The position numbers and the translations under genes are program-made. A stretch of 64,000 bases of DNA from JAQVIJ01 sp041287365 (GTDB taxonomy: Bacteria > Desulfobacterota > Dissulfuribacteria > Dissulfuribacterales > DYLC01). The stretch spans positions 124,001 through 188,000 of the forward strand of contig JBEULL010000018.1 of NCBI GenBank assembly GCA_041287365.1, read 5' to 3'. Positions within the stretch are counted from its first letter, which is position 1, and every line of letters begins with the position of its first letter. The notes beneath the pieces are model-generated. The model ran no database searches and was not told the origin of the DNA. It worked only from the letters and a program-made list of their open reading frames with translations. Shown here one piece after another: positions 17,011 to 26,011 of this stretch.

Positions 17011-17129
17011 TGCTTTTTATGGTTGTTTTTGATTGACTTTTTAATAGGAGTTCTGTATTTATCATAATATCAAATGGTAGTATGTTTGTAACCATTCATC
17101 CCATATTGGCTCACAGGAGGTCCAAACCC

Positions 17130-19253
17130 ATGAAAAAGACGGTATGGAGTATGTGCGGCATGTGTTCCGTGCGATGTCCCATCAAGGTCGAAGTGAAAAA
17201 TGGCAAAATCGAATGGATCGAGGGCAATCCTTATATTCTGCAAGGCGCTCTATGTGCCAAGGGTTCAGCCGGTGTCGCCTTGATTGCAGACGACGAAAGG
17301 CCGCAGCAACCCTTGATTCGCAAGGGTGGTAGAGGTGCGGGGCGTTGGGAGCCGGTCAGCTGGTACACGGCCATGGACTATATCGGCGAAAAGCTAAACA
17401 AGATCATTGCTCAATACGGCGCGAAAAGCGTTATGCTGAGCTGTCGTGGTGGTCCGTGGGCGGATTTTTTCAAGACATTCATTCATGGTCTGGGTTCTCC
17501 CAATTTCACCAACCACGACAGCGGCTGCGGACGAAACGTCCATCATGCAAGCAAATCCATCTATGGCCTCGGTAGAAAAGACCTGATCTACGATATCAAA
17601 AATGCCAAACATCTTGTGTTGTTCGGTAGAAATATCCTGGAGTCCCTGCGCATTGCAGAGGCTAATCAGGTGCTCGACATGCTGGATGCCGGCGGCAGGC
17701 TCACCTATGTGGACGTGAGGCAGACCATAACGGGCATCAAGGCCACGAGATTCTTTCAGGTCAGACCAGGCACCGACTATGCCTTGGCCCTGGGACTCAT
17801 AAACGCCCTTATAAAGCGAGAGGCCTACGACAAGGAATTCATCGAAAAATATGTCACAGGTTTTGACGAACTCGTTGCATTCATTCAGCCCTATACCCTT
17901 GAATGGGCTGCCAAGGAGTGCGAGGTCAAGATCAAGCCGCTGCAGATGTTCGTGGAGGAATTGGCAGGAGACAGACCGCGTGTGGTGTTTCACCCCGGAT
18001 GGATGCTTGCCCGTTACAACGATTCCTTTTATGCCAGCCGAGCCCTTCAAATATTGAATGTTTTGATGGGCAACATCGAGGTCAAGGGCGGTCAGCTCTT
18101 TTCAAAAGGCGCTGCTGACTGTGGTGTCAAGGGTATCCGTAATCTTTCATCCTTGATCACACAAAAGCCTGCGGACAAGCGTGCCGATGGTGTTGGCTGG
18201 AAATATAAGCATTTCGACAAGGGACCGGGACTATTTCATCTATTTTATGATGCCATGGAAACCGGAGAGCCGTATCCCATGAAGGCCATGATCTGTTATC
18301 GGCATGATCCATTCAACTGTTTCCCCGACCCTGCAGCGCAAAAACGTGCCTTGGACAAGATGGAACTGCTGGTCTCTGTGGATACGCATTACAGTGAATT
18401 CGGCTGGTACAGCGATGTGATTTTGCCTGAGTCCGCCTATTTGGAAAGAGAAAGCCCTATCGCCCTTCAAAAAGGATTGAAGCCTCGTCTGATCGTGCGT
18501 CAGAGGGCTGTAGAGCCCAAATTCGACACAAAACCTTCATGGTGGATATTCAAACAATTGGCTGACAGGCTCGGTATCGGTCAGTATTTTCCATACAACA
18601 CCATAGAAGAGTTGTGGGCATGGCAGCTCGAGCCTACGGGCTATAAAATAGAAGACTTCAATGCCAAGGGCTTTATTGAACTTACCGATAAACCCATTAT
18701 GTATGATAGAGATAAGCTGGACGATAAGTTCAAGACGCCTTCGGGAAAGATCGAGCTGGTCAGCACTGTGTTGCAGGAATCAGGCCTGCCTTCGTTTAAA
18801 CAGTATGTCTCGCCCATAAAACCCCCTGAAGGTATGTTTAGGCTGGTATTCGGCAGAACCGCCGTAAATGCCCATGGCCATACCATAAACAATCCGCTGT
18901 TGTACGAGTTGCTTCCTTACAATACCCTTTGGATCAACAAACGTGAGGCCTCCAAGCTGGGTATAAACGATGGCGACTGGGTGGATGTCATTTCTCAGCC
19001 ACAGGAAGTCACTGGCACCATTCGTGCTAAGGTGACCGAGTTCATACATCAGGATGCCGTTTACATGATTCATGGTTTCGGCCGCCAGATACCCTTGCAG
19101 ACTCGGGCCTACCACGCCGGTATGTCGGATCAGAAATTGCAAGTCGGCTTGTTGAAAGAGATGGATATGGCGGGAGGTGGGCTGTGCCTTTGCGAATCCT
19201 TTGTGGAGGTCAGAAGGAGCGCAAAGAATCCAAAAAGGAGCGTGGAATTATGA
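17130..19253 (+). CDS. Molybdopterin oxidoreductase catalytic subunit (PhsA/PsrA-like), cytoplasmic
   Basis: 707 residues from ATG 17130, with AGGAGG just upstream; the longer frame from 17082 lacks an SD. The N-terminus binds a 4Fe-4S cluster through C9-x2-C12-x3-C16-x25-C42. Cys133 in NHDSGCGRNVHHAS is the expected Mo/W ligand. The general sequence resembles the thiosulfate/polysulfide reductase branch of the DMSO-reductase family. There is no Tat signal, so it acts in the cytoplasm, unlike Phs/Psr. The next gene is its four-cluster ferredoxin partner; no membrane anchor is present. In a YTD-bearing organism it is a candidate for cytoplasmic sulfur-compound turnover, but other substrates are possible. 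Confidence 0.85.
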   Translation: MKKTVWSMCGMCSVRCPIKVEVKNGKIEWIEGNPYILQGALCAKGSAGVALIADDERPQQPLIRKGGRGAGRWEPVSWYTAMDYIGEKLNKIIAQYGAKSVMLSCRGGPWADFFKTFIHGLGSPNFTNHDSGCGRNVHHASKSIYGLGRKDLIYDIKNAKHLVLFGRNILESLRIAEANQVLDMLDAGGRLTYVDVRQTITGIKATRFFQVRPGTDYALALGLINALIKREAYDKEFIEKYVTGFDELVAFIQPYTLEWAAKECEVKIKPLQMFVEELAGDRPRVVFHPGWMLARYNDSFYASRALQILNVLMGNIEVKGGQLFSKGAADCGVKGIRNLSSLITQKPADKRADGVGWKYKHFDKGPGLFHLFYDAMETGEPYPMKAMICYRHDPFNCFPDPAAQKRALDKMELLVSVDTHYSEFGWYSDVILPESAYLERESPIALQKGLKPRLIVRQRAVEPKFDTKPSWWIFKQLADRLGIGQYFPYNTIEELWAWQLEPTGYKIEDFNAKGFIELTDKPIMYDRDKLDDKFKTPSGKIELVSTVLQESGLPSFKQYVSPIKPPEGMFRLVFGRTAVNAHGHTINNPLLYELLPYNTLWINKREASKLGINDGDWVDVISQPQEVTGTIRAKVTEFIHQDAVYMIHGFGRQIPLQTRAYHAGMSDQKLQVGLLKEMDMAGGGLCLCESFVEVRRSAKNPKRSVEL

Positions 19254-19702
19254 ACAAGTACATGATATATCTCAATTCCAAACGTTGTATAGGGTGTCAT
19301 GGCTGCGAGGTGCATTGCAAGACCAACAAGAAGTTGCCGGTCGGTCCGATTCTGTGCGAAATCAGCCATGAGCCATTGAAGGCCGTGAGGGGCGTGCCCA
19401 GAACAGAGTTTCAGTTTAGGTCGTGCTATCACTGTGAGGACCCCTATTGCGTGCCTGTTTGCCCAACAGGTGCCATGCAGAAGCGTCAGGACGGCATCGT
19501 GTTCGTGGATCAGGAAAAGTGTATCGGGTGTATGGCCTGCGCAGGCGCCTGCCCGTGGGGTATTCCGCAATACAATTCCGAGACAGGAAAGGCCATCAAG
19601 TGTGACTACTGTATGGACAGGGTGGATGCGGGTCTGAAGCCTGCTTGTGTCACCAAATGCGCCACACATGCCCTTAAATTTGTCACTCTTCAGGAGATAT
19701 AG
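19250..19702 (+). CDS. Four-cluster ferredoxin subunit (DmsB/PsrB type)
   Basis: 150 residues from ATG 19250, which overlaps the previous stop as ATGA and fixes the start. Sixteen cysteines in four groups (CIGCHGCEVHC; CYHCEDPYCVPVC; CIGCMACAGAC; CDYCMDRV-then-CVTKC) predict four 4Fe-4S clusters. This is the standard electron-transfer partner of DMSO-reductase-family enzymes. There is no signal peptide, consistent with a soluble cytoplasmic complex with the upstream subunit. A rho-independent terminator ends the two-gene operon. Confidence 0.93.
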   Translation: MNKYMIYLNSKRCIGCHGCEVHCKTNKKLPVGPILCEISHEPLKAVRGVPRTEFQFRSCYHCEDPYCVPVCPTGAMQKRQDGIVFVDQEKCIGCMACAGACPWGIPQYNSETGKAIKCDYCMDRVDAGLKPACVTKCATHALKFVTLQEI

Positions 19703-19738
19703 GCAGTCAAGAACACAGCCTTAACGATGAATTGCGTG

Positions 19739-19763
19739 GGGCGGCTTGCGGGCCGCCCTTTTT
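19739..19763 (+). terminator. Rho-independent terminator after the ferredoxin gene
   Basis: GGGCGGC and GCCGCCC form a perfect 7-bp GC stem with a 6-base loop, followed by five T. Confidence 0.92.
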
Positions 19764-19845
19764 ATTGAAATTTGCTTTTCATGGTCGAGCAATCAGTTAT
19801 ATCAATTTTAGTCAATGCCATTGATTGAAATAGTTGAGGAAACTT

Positions 19846-20127
19846 ATGCATACAGACGAATATGAGATATCTATTTCAAGAGAAATTGTGGTCTGTCGCA
19901 ATCAAATAGAACGGGTTGAAAAGGCCATTTCTGAGCTGGTGCAACGGCATAAGTGGCTTGAAGGATTTTCAACAACCGATGGCCATTTGGACTTGAAACA
20001 AAAGGCTGTGTTAGACCAGTGGATAGAATTGCATGAGGGATTGCAGGCATGGCGGCAGCGCCTTAAAGAATATGAAGAGGCATATTCGGCCATTCGCAGT
20101 AGAAAGGCCTGGCCGAATGCCATCTGA
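19846..20127 (+). CDS. Small coiled-coil protein of unknown function
   Basis: 93 residues from ATG 19846 (GAGGA 6 bases upstream). It is charged and almost wholly helical, with heptad-like stretches EIVVCRNQIERVEKAISEL and EGLQAWRQRLKEYEEAYSAI either side of a short linker. No signal peptide, membrane segment or known domain. It stands alone between a terminator and the convergent GspM-like gene. I do not recognise it. Confidence 0.6.
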   Translation: MHTDEYEISISREIVVCRNQIERVEKAISELVQRHKWLEGFSTTDGHLDLKQKAVLDQWIELHEGLQAWRQRLKEYEEAYSAIRSRKAWPNAI

Positions 20128-20167
20128 GATAGATTTTTAGGTTTGTTAAATGTATTCGCGTGCTGTA

Positions 20168-20704
20168 TTACGGCCAGAAGATGGTTTCTACGCCCAGGGT
20201 CACTCGCAAATGCGGGTCATTTCCCCGCATGGAAACGATATAAAGCTGTCGAATGCGCCATAGGTGAAGCTGACGGTTTTCGATGTAGGAGATGAGTTTT
20301 AGGAGCTCAGGCAACTGTGTCTTGAGAGTGAAATTTACGGTAGGTGTTTCCTTGTCATGCCATTTGCCGGGCCGTTCGGTCTTGTAGCTCAAGACCTCTA
20401 TCTTGTTGTCTGAACAGAATTTGAACAGCTGGTCTTGCAGAAGATTCCCAACCACCTGGCTGTTTTCACCCTGCATAAGCCTGGCTTTGAGCGCTTCGAA
20501 TTCATCTTCCGCTCTTTTTAGCCGCTTGTCTGCATCAGTCAGTTTTTGTATCTCTTTGTGCAGATTTTGTAGTTTTATGGAGAGTTTTTCCTGCTCTGTA
20601 ACATTTTGAGAGATAAGGTCGTTTAGGCCTGACCAGACCACCACGTACCAGAGTATGACGCCGATAATTATAATGCCGTATTTGATAATGGGTTTGGAGG
20701 TCAT
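20168..20704 (-). CDS. GspM/PilO-like assembly protein
   Basis: 178 residues: a short cytoplasmic start, one membrane helix (IIKYGIIIIGVILWYVVVW), a long coiled coil to about residue 80 and a small ferredoxin-like periplasmic domain. This topology is shared by GspM and PilO, inner-membrane platform proteins of type II secretion and type IV pili. It overlaps the upstream GspL/PilN-like gene by 4 bases, the normal order (L before M, N before O). No other secretion or pilus gene is nearby, so this is an orphan pair whose partners are elsewhere. Confidence 0.7.
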   Translation of the reverse strand: MTSKPIIKYGIIIIGVILWYVVVWSGLNDLISQNVTEQEKLSIKLQNLHKEIQKLTDADKRLKRAEDEFEALKARLMQGENSQVVGNLLQDQLFKFCSDNKIEVLSYKTERPGKWHDKETPTVNFTLKTQLPELLKLISYIENRQLHLWRIRQLYIVSMRGNDPHLRVTLGVETIFWP

Positions 20705-22071
20705 TTATTGCCCTCCTTTTTCGGTGTTATGGTGAGTTCTACGGTAAAGAATTCCACGCCGTTTGCATCCTTAGTGACAGGTGAAACCTGCTGAATGTTG
20801 GTGAAATTCTTGCCGGTCCTCCAGGATGCCATGGTATCCAGGGCAGATTTGCCTTCCGCTGTGATGCGAATCTTGTCTCCGGAGATATCGAGGTTTTTTA
20901 TCCAAGAGTCATCGGGTGTCAGTGCGGCCAGTTCCGAGAGAACGGCTTCCATGGTAGGCCTTTCTTCTATGAAATCGCAAAGGATTTTTACAGAACGCTC
21001 TATGTTTTCGGCCTTTTTGGCCACCTCCCTCAGGGGTGTGGCGCGTTTGTCAAGGGCTGTGATGTTTTTCTGTATGTCATTGAGTTTTTGGGTCTCTTTT
21101 ATGTATGAAATGCCGAGAAAACCAGTGGCCAGCAGGCAGGCAAGTATTGTACAGCCTGTTATAAGGTAGAAGTTTTGAATGCGCAGGCGTATTGGTCTCT
21201 TTCTTTTGCCATAGAGAGACATCTGAACATATGAGCGCATGGCCAGAGCCCCGAAGACGGCAAAGGGGTCGAGACCACGGTCAACGGCATCTTTTATTGC
21301 GGGGATTCTATGTAAAATAGGTGCGGCGCCCGGTAATGCGTCATGTTTCAGTCCAATTGACAATTCCGCAGCCTCCACGAAATCCCTCCAAGGGGTTTCG
21401 AGCCTTTCGGCGAGCTGTTTTATGGCGGAGGCTACTCGCTCATTGGATGGAACCGGTTCCATGTTCAGAAGGTGGGAGCCTTCCCAGCCTTCCTTGCCGT
21501 GTAGAGTGACCAGCAAATAACCTCTATCTTTTTCTGTGATGGAGGATACGGATGCCGCAGGCAGTGTAACGGTCGCAGGATAGGAGCGAATGGCTGTATC
21601 CAGGGCCATGTCCTGAGTGAGAATGTATTTTAATGATTTTAAGTGACCAGTTTCTTTGATGATTTCTATATATGGATCAATAGCTGTTCTTGGAATGTAA
21701 AATAGAACTGCCTCTGAACCGTCTTTTTGTTCTCGTGCGAAACAATCGAAATATATTTCGTCCCTTGAAAGATGTGAGTGGGCGTCGACGCCCAGACGCA
21801 GGGCGGATTCTGCCTCCTGGGGCGAAAGGTTTGGGAAATAAATCTCACGAAGAAATACCCAGCGCCTGGGAATCACCAGACAGATGGAGCGCATGCGTGA
21901 TGGTTTGAGGCCGGAGAGGCGTTCTCTGAGTTGGTCACGAGGAGTCTTGTCCGTTTGCAGTGTTGGTGATTGGGTGTTATTAAGCAGAGACAGATTGCCG
22001 AATTTGGAGGCAAATCGTACTGTATGAATTTCGTCGGTTATGTGAATGCCCATCAGTTCCATGGTTGTCAT
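20701..22071 (-). CDS. GspL (PilM-PilN fusion)-like assembly protein
   Basis: About 456 residues. The N-terminal 290 residues look like the actin-like cytoplasmic domain of PilM/GspL (FASKFGNLSLL, VIPRRWVFLREIYFP, ALRLGVDAH). One membrane helix follows (NFYLITGCTILACLLATGFLG), then a coiled coil and a periplasmic PilN-like domain (SWIKNLDISGDKIRITAEGKS). It would couple a cytoplasmic ATPase to the inner-membrane platform of a type II secretion or type IV pilus system. The start is uncertain: ATG 22071, ATG 22062 or TTG 22098, none with a strong SD. It is divergent from trpF. Confidence 0.7.
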   Translation of the reverse strand: MTTMELMGIHITDEIHTVRFASKFGNLSLLNNTQSPTLQTDKTPRDQLRERLSGLKPSRMRSICLVIPRRWVFLREIYFPNLSPQEAESALRLGVDAHSHLSRDEIYFDCFAREQKDGSEAVLFYIPRTAIDPYIEIIKETGHLKSLKYILTQDMALDTAIRSYPATVTLPAASVSSITEKDRGYLLVTLHGKEGWEGSHLLNMEPVPSNERVASAIKQLAERLETPWRDFVEAAELSIGLKHDALPGAAPILHRIPAIKDAVDRGLDPFAVFGALAMRSYVQMSLYGKRKRPIRLRIQNFYLITGCTILACLLATGFLGISYIKETQKLNDIQKNITALDKRATPLREVAKKAENIERSVKILCDFIEERPTMEAVLSELAALTPDDSWIKNLDISGDKIRITAEGKSALDTMASWRTGKNFTNIQQVSPVTKDANGVEFFTVELTITPKKEGNK

Positions 22072-22120
22072 TCTAAATGGAATCAGGTTAAATGTCAAAA
22101 GATTAAACCATTAATTATCG

Positions 22121-22753
22121 GTGGATTCTCTCTTGAAAATCAAGATATGTGGTGTTACAGACCCGTTGCAGGCCCGTGAAATCGCCTTGGCTGGTGCAAG
22201 TGCGATAGGGCTGGTATTTGCCAAAAGTCCTAGGCAGGTTACTCTGGAACAGGCAAAGGTCATAGTATCGGCGCTCCCTTCCATGGTGCAGACCGTGGGC
22301 GTGTTTGTGAATGCCTCGTTGGAAGAGATGCAGCGGGCGGTTCAGGTTGCCGGAATAGATCTGTTACAACTCCACGGTGAAGAGCCTGTGTCTGTATGCG
22401 AGGCATTATGCCCTCGAGTAATCAAGGCCGCTCGTGTGAGATTTGTCGAGGATATTCAAAATCTTAAGATATATGAGCCGGCTGTACGGGCGTTTTTGCT
22501 GGATGCTTGGTCAAAGGACAGTTATGGCGGCACAGGCAAGACCTTTGACTGGAAGCTGGTGGACTATGCCATGCAGACCTTGAACAGGCCTGTGATGTTG
22601 GCAGGCGGAATTACGCCTGAAAACTGTAGAGAGGCCGCAAAAACAGGTGTGTGGGCCCTGGATGTGAGCTCCGGCGTGGAAGAGGCTCCGGGTAAAAAGG
22701 ACATGAGCAAGGTCAGACTGCTTTTGGAGCGAGTGAACCAAGTGGCCTTATAA
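22121..22753 (+). CDS. trpF: Phosphoribosylanthranilate isomerase
   Basis: 210 residues. It opens with KIKICGVTDPLQAREIALAGA (catalytic Cys) and has LQLHGEE, FLLDAWSKDSYGGTGKTFDW (catalytic Asp and phosphate loop) and LAGGITPENC. It catalyses the third step of tryptophan synthesis from anthranilate. The start is either GTG 22121 or TTG 22133; both are non-ATG. It is first in a trpFBA cluster, with trpB 20 bases downstream; trpEGDC are not in the window. Confidence 0.93.
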   Translation: MDSLLKIKICGVTDPLQAREIALAGASAIGLVFAKSPRQVTLEQAKVIVSALPSMVQTVGVFVNASLEEMQRAVQVAGIDLLQLHGEEPVSVCEALCPRVIKAARVRFVEDIQNLKIYEPAVRAFLLDAWSKDSYGGTGKTFDWKLVDYAMQTLNRPVMLAGGITPENCREAAKTGVWALDVSSGVEEAPGKKDMSKVRLLLERVNQVAL

Positions 22754-22773
22754 TAAAAGAACAGGAGTTTAAA

Positions 22774-23988
22774 ATGAAAAACGATGTAACGTTTTCAGGC
22801 CCTGACAAAAGAGGGCATTGGGGGCTATTCGGCGGCAGGTTCGTGCCTGAGACCCTGATGCCGGCCCTTTTGGAACTGGAGTCGGCATACAGGAAATACA
22901 GCCGTGATACCTCCTTTCAAGCGGAGTTGAAGGCTGTTTTGAAGGATTATGTGGGTAGGCCCACGCCGTTATACGAGACCAAAAGGCTCGGAGAGGCATT
23001 GGGAGGCGCTCGTGTATTTCTGAAGCGTGAGGACCTCACGCACACAGGTGCTCACAAGATCAATAATACTTTGGGCCAGATACTTCTTGCTAAACGCATG
23101 GGCAAGACCCGTATCATAGCTGAAACAGGGGCAGGCCAGCATGGAGTCGCCACTGCCACCGTATGCGCCCTCATGGGTCTTAAGTGTGAGATATATATGG
23201 GCAAAAAGGATATGGTGCGTCAGGCTATGAATGTCTTTCGCATGGAGATTACGGGAGCGCGAGTCATTCCCGTTGAGTCAGGGACTCAGACCCTCAAAGA
23301 CGCCACAAACGAGGCGATTCGAGACTGGGTTTCAAATGTCAAGAATACGCACTATATCATCGGTTCTGTCGTGGGGCCCCATCCATACCCCATGATGGTC
23401 AGGGATTTTCAGAGTGTGATAGGAAAAGAGACCAGGCGGCAGATTCTGAAGGCGGCTGGTAGGCTTCCGGATTGTATCATCGCTTGTGTCGGAGGCGGCA
23501 GCAACGCCATGGGCATGTTCTATCCGTTTATCAAAGATAATGAGGTCAAGCTCATCGGTGTGGAGGCCGCTGGTGAAGGTCTGTATACGCAGCACCATTC
23601 GGCCACCCTCACATTGGGAAGGCCGGGGGTTTTGCATGGCACCATGAGCTATCTTCTGCAGGATAATTGGGGTCAGATACAGGGAGCGCATTCTGTAGCA
23701 CCAGGCCTGGACTATCCAGGAGTAGGGCCGGAGCACAGCGCCTTAAAGGATGCAGGCCGGGTTCATTATGACACCATCGACGACAACGAGGCATTAAACA
23801 ATGGCTTCAAACTCCTTTCGGAACTCGAAGGTATCATACCGGCCTTGGAGAGCGCCCATGCAGTGGCATATCTCCAGAAGCTGGCGCCAAAACTGGCCAG
23901 GGGCAGCGTAGTGGTGATCAATCTGTCAGGTAGAGGCGATAAGGACGTGGCCGCTGTGGCCGGAATATTCAAGGGGCATAATGCATGA
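22774..23988 (+). CDS. trpB: Tryptophan synthase beta chain
   Basis: 404 residues, normal length for TrpB1. The PLP lysine is in HTGAHKINNTLGQ, and the phosphate-binding loop CVGGGSNAMG and the AGRVHYDTIDDNEAL region are all present. It condenses indole with serine in a complex with TrpA. SD AGGAG precedes the ATG. It overlaps trpA by 4 bases (ATGA), so expression of the two subunits is coupled. Confidence 0.97.
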   Translation: MKNDVTFSGPDKRGHWGLFGGRFVPETLMPALLELESAYRKYSRDTSFQAELKAVLKDYVGRPTPLYETKRLGEALGGARVFLKREDLTHTGAHKINNTLGQILLAKRMGKTRIIAETGAGQHGVATATVCALMGLKCEIYMGKKDMVRQAMNVFRMEITGARVIPVESGTQTLKDATNEAIRDWVSNVKNTHYIIGSVVGPHPYPMMVRDFQSVIGKETRRQILKAAGRLPDCIIACVGGGSNAMGMFYPFIKDNEVKLIGVEAAGEGLYTQHHSATLTLGRPGVLHGTMSYLLQDNWGQIQGAHSVAPGLDYPGVGPEHSALKDAGRVHYDTIDDNEALNNGFKLLSELEGIIPALESAHAVAYLQKLAPKLARGSVVVINLSGRGDKDVAAVAGIFKGHNA

Positions 23989-24818
23989 AAACTCCACAAA
24001 ATCGCATTCAGGATACATTTAACAGGCTTGAGCAGAAAAATGAGGCGGCCATGATCCCTTTTGTGACCGCGGGGGATCCATCCACTGATTTTACAGAGGA
24101 ACTGGTGGCGGCCATGGCGCAAAACGGCGCGGATATCATAGAGATAGGCATGCCTTTTTCGGATCCACTGGCCGACGGCCCTGTGATACAGGCCGCAAGT
24201 CTGCGCGCCATTGAAGCGGGCATGAATACTCATAATTATTTGAATCTAATCGGAAATATTCGCAAGCGGCTCGATGGTTCAGCAGTACAGATTCCACTGG
24301 TGTTCATGGGTTATTACAACATGGTTTATCAATACGGCCTGAAGCAATTCGCTGAGGATGCAGTGTCTGCCGGGCTGGACGGGGCCATTATTCCGGATCT
24401 GCCCGTAGAAGAGGCGGATGAATGGATCGATGCAGCAAGAGAATCAAATCTATGCACCATATTTCTTGTAGCGCCTACCACACCTCTGGAGCGTCTGGAA
24501 CGCATCGCCAAAAGATCACGAGGGTTTCTGTATTATGTCTCGGTGACAGGCATCACAGGCGCAAGACAGGAATTGCCTGCTGAATTGTCTCAAAAACTTG
24601 CCATGGCCCGTAAAATTGCCAATCTGCCCGTTGCCGTCGGATTCGGCATATCGAGGCCCGAACAGGTGGCCATGCTTTCAAAGGCGGCTGATGGTGTTAT
24701 AGTGGGAAGCGCCATTGTAAGGCTCATAGAGCAGGGTATTGCAGAAGGTCGCCCTTCTTCTGATCTGGTGAAACAGGTGGTGGAATTCGTCAGGTGTCTG
24801 AAGAAGCAGGATATTTAG
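23985..24818 (+). CDS. trpA: Tryptophan synthase alpha chain
   Basis: 277 residues with IPFVTAGDPS, the catalytic Glu segment IIEIGMPFSDPLADGPVIQ, the catalytic Asp in GAIIPDLPVEEADEW, and VSVTGITGAR. It cleaves indole-3-glycerol phosphate and channels indole to TrpB. The start is fixed by the overlap with trpB. It is last in the trpFBA cluster; no clear terminator hairpin was found in the 150 bases after it. Confidence 0.96.
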   Translation: MKTPQNRIQDTFNRLEQKNEAAMIPFVTAGDPSTDFTEELVAAMAQNGADIIEIGMPFSDPLADGPVIQAASLRAIEAGMNTHNYLNLIGNIRKRLDGSAVQIPLVFMGYYNMVYQYGLKQFAEDAVSAGLDGAIIPDLPVEEADEWIDAARESNLCTIFLVAPTTPLERLERIAKRSRGFLYYVSVTGITGARQELPAELSQKLAMARKIANLPVAVGFGISRPEQVAMLSKAADGVIVGSAIVRLIEQGIAEGRPSSDLVKQVVEFVRCLKKQDI

Positions 24819-24974
24819 AAGATACTGTAGGATGGAATGTAATCAGCCTGTGCGCGCGATAGGCCGCCTCGTTGTATTCCATAAAAAACAGTGAGATTAG
24901 ATGTTATATTAAATAGATGGGAATCTCTTTTCGATGTTCTCATAATTTTCTTTTTGAAATGGAGTATTTAAGAA

Positions 24975-25943
24975 ATGGAGCAGGTTAAGATCGTTGTGGT
25001 TGGTGCAGGTCCGGCCGGCATCGCTGCCGCCGTTGAGGCAAAAAGGGCTGGAATTCAGCAGGTTGTAGTGCTCGAGAAGGCTAAACATATATGTGATACC
25101 ATTGTGAGCCTTTATCACGAAGGGAAACGAGTGGATTCGGTGTTCAGGAAAGTAAAGGTTGAACCCATAGGCGTCCTTTCCTTTGATACGGAATCCCGTG
25201 AGGAATTCCTGAAACGCATGGAGGACGTTGTTCAAAGAGAAGGGTTGGTGGTGCACACAGGCCAGGAAGTCAACAAGATTACAAAACAGGGCAATTCCTT
25301 TGTGGTGGGCACAACAAAGGGAATGCAGTTTCAGGCCGACGTGGTTGTAGTGGCCATAGGAGTATTCGGTAAGCCTGTAAAGCCTTCTTATCCCATTCCG
25401 GCTGCCTTATTGAAGGATAAGGTAATGTTCAGCCTGCCGAAGACCCTTGTTGAAGGTAAAAAGGTACTGGTGGTGGGCGGCGGCGATACGGCGGTTGAGA
25501 CAGCTTGTTTCCTTGCCGAGCACAACAAGGTCTGTCTTTCCTACCGGCGTCCGGAGTTTTTTAGGCTCAATGAAATAAATGCCTGTAATATCAAAGAATG
25601 TGCAAACAAGGGTGTTGTGGAACTCATGTTGGCTACAGATATAGAGGGATTGGAGCCCTCTGAGATTGGGGTGATTGTTAAGTTCAAAGATGGTCGCAAG
25701 ATAGAGTTCGACATGGTGTTTTATTGTCTTGGGGGTTCGACGCCTCAGGTCTTTTTAGAGGGCTGCGGAGTGGAATTTCAAGACAATAAACCGGTTATCG
25801 AGCCGGACGGCGAAACCAACGTGAAGGGTCTGTTTTTGGTGGGTGACCTGGTGGCCAAGACAGGCACCATCATGGCGGCCTTCAACTCTGCCAAGACCAC
25901 CATGGACGGCATTTGCGCCAAGTATGGCTCGAGATTGTTATAA
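24975..25943 (+). CDS. Thioredoxin-reductase-like flavoprotein (YpdA-like), without CxxC
   Basis: 322 residues with an FAD Rossmann motif VVGAGPAGIAAAVEA at the N-terminus, a second NAD(P)H Rossmann motif VLVVGGGDTAVETACFLA in the middle and a C-terminal FAD motif GLFLVGDLVAKTGTIMAAFNSAK. The redox-active CxxC of thioredoxin reductase is missing, as in YpdA/bacillithiol-disulfide reductases and ferredoxin-NADP reductases of this fold. The physiological partner is unknown. It is a single gene with its own downstream terminator. Confidence 0.8.
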   Translation: MEQVKIVVVGAGPAGIAAAVEAKRAGIQQVVVLEKAKHICDTIVSLYHEGKRVDSVFRKVKVEPIGVLSFDTESREEFLKRMEDVVQREGLVVHTGQEVNKITKQGNSFVVGTTKGMQFQADVVVVAIGVFGKPVKPSYPIPAALLKDKVMFSLPKTLVEGKKVLVVGGGDTAVETACFLAEHNKVCLSYRRPEFFRLNEINACNIKECANKGVVELMLATDIEGLEPSEIGVIVKFKDGRKIEFDMVFYCLGGSTPQVFLEGCGVEFQDNKPVIEPDGETNVKGLFLVGDLVAKTGTIMAAFNSAKTTMDGICAKYGSRLL

Positions 25944-25960
25944 CCTTCGTGTGATAATAT

Positions 25961-25994
25961 AAGGGCGATGCAACACATCGCCCTTTTCTTTTTT
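25961..25994 (+). terminator. Rho-independent terminator after the YpdA-like gene
   Basis: AAGGGCGATG and CATCGCCCTT form a perfect 10-bp stem with loop CAACA, followed by TTCTTTTTT. It lies 18 bases after the stop. Confidence 0.93.
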
Positions 25995-26011
25995 AGAAGG
26001 GACCCTTTGTA

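Noticed and set aside
24819..24974. Terminator after trpA
   Set aside because: A weak GGAAT/ATTCC pairing exists near 24833-24882 but with a very long loop and no T-run.
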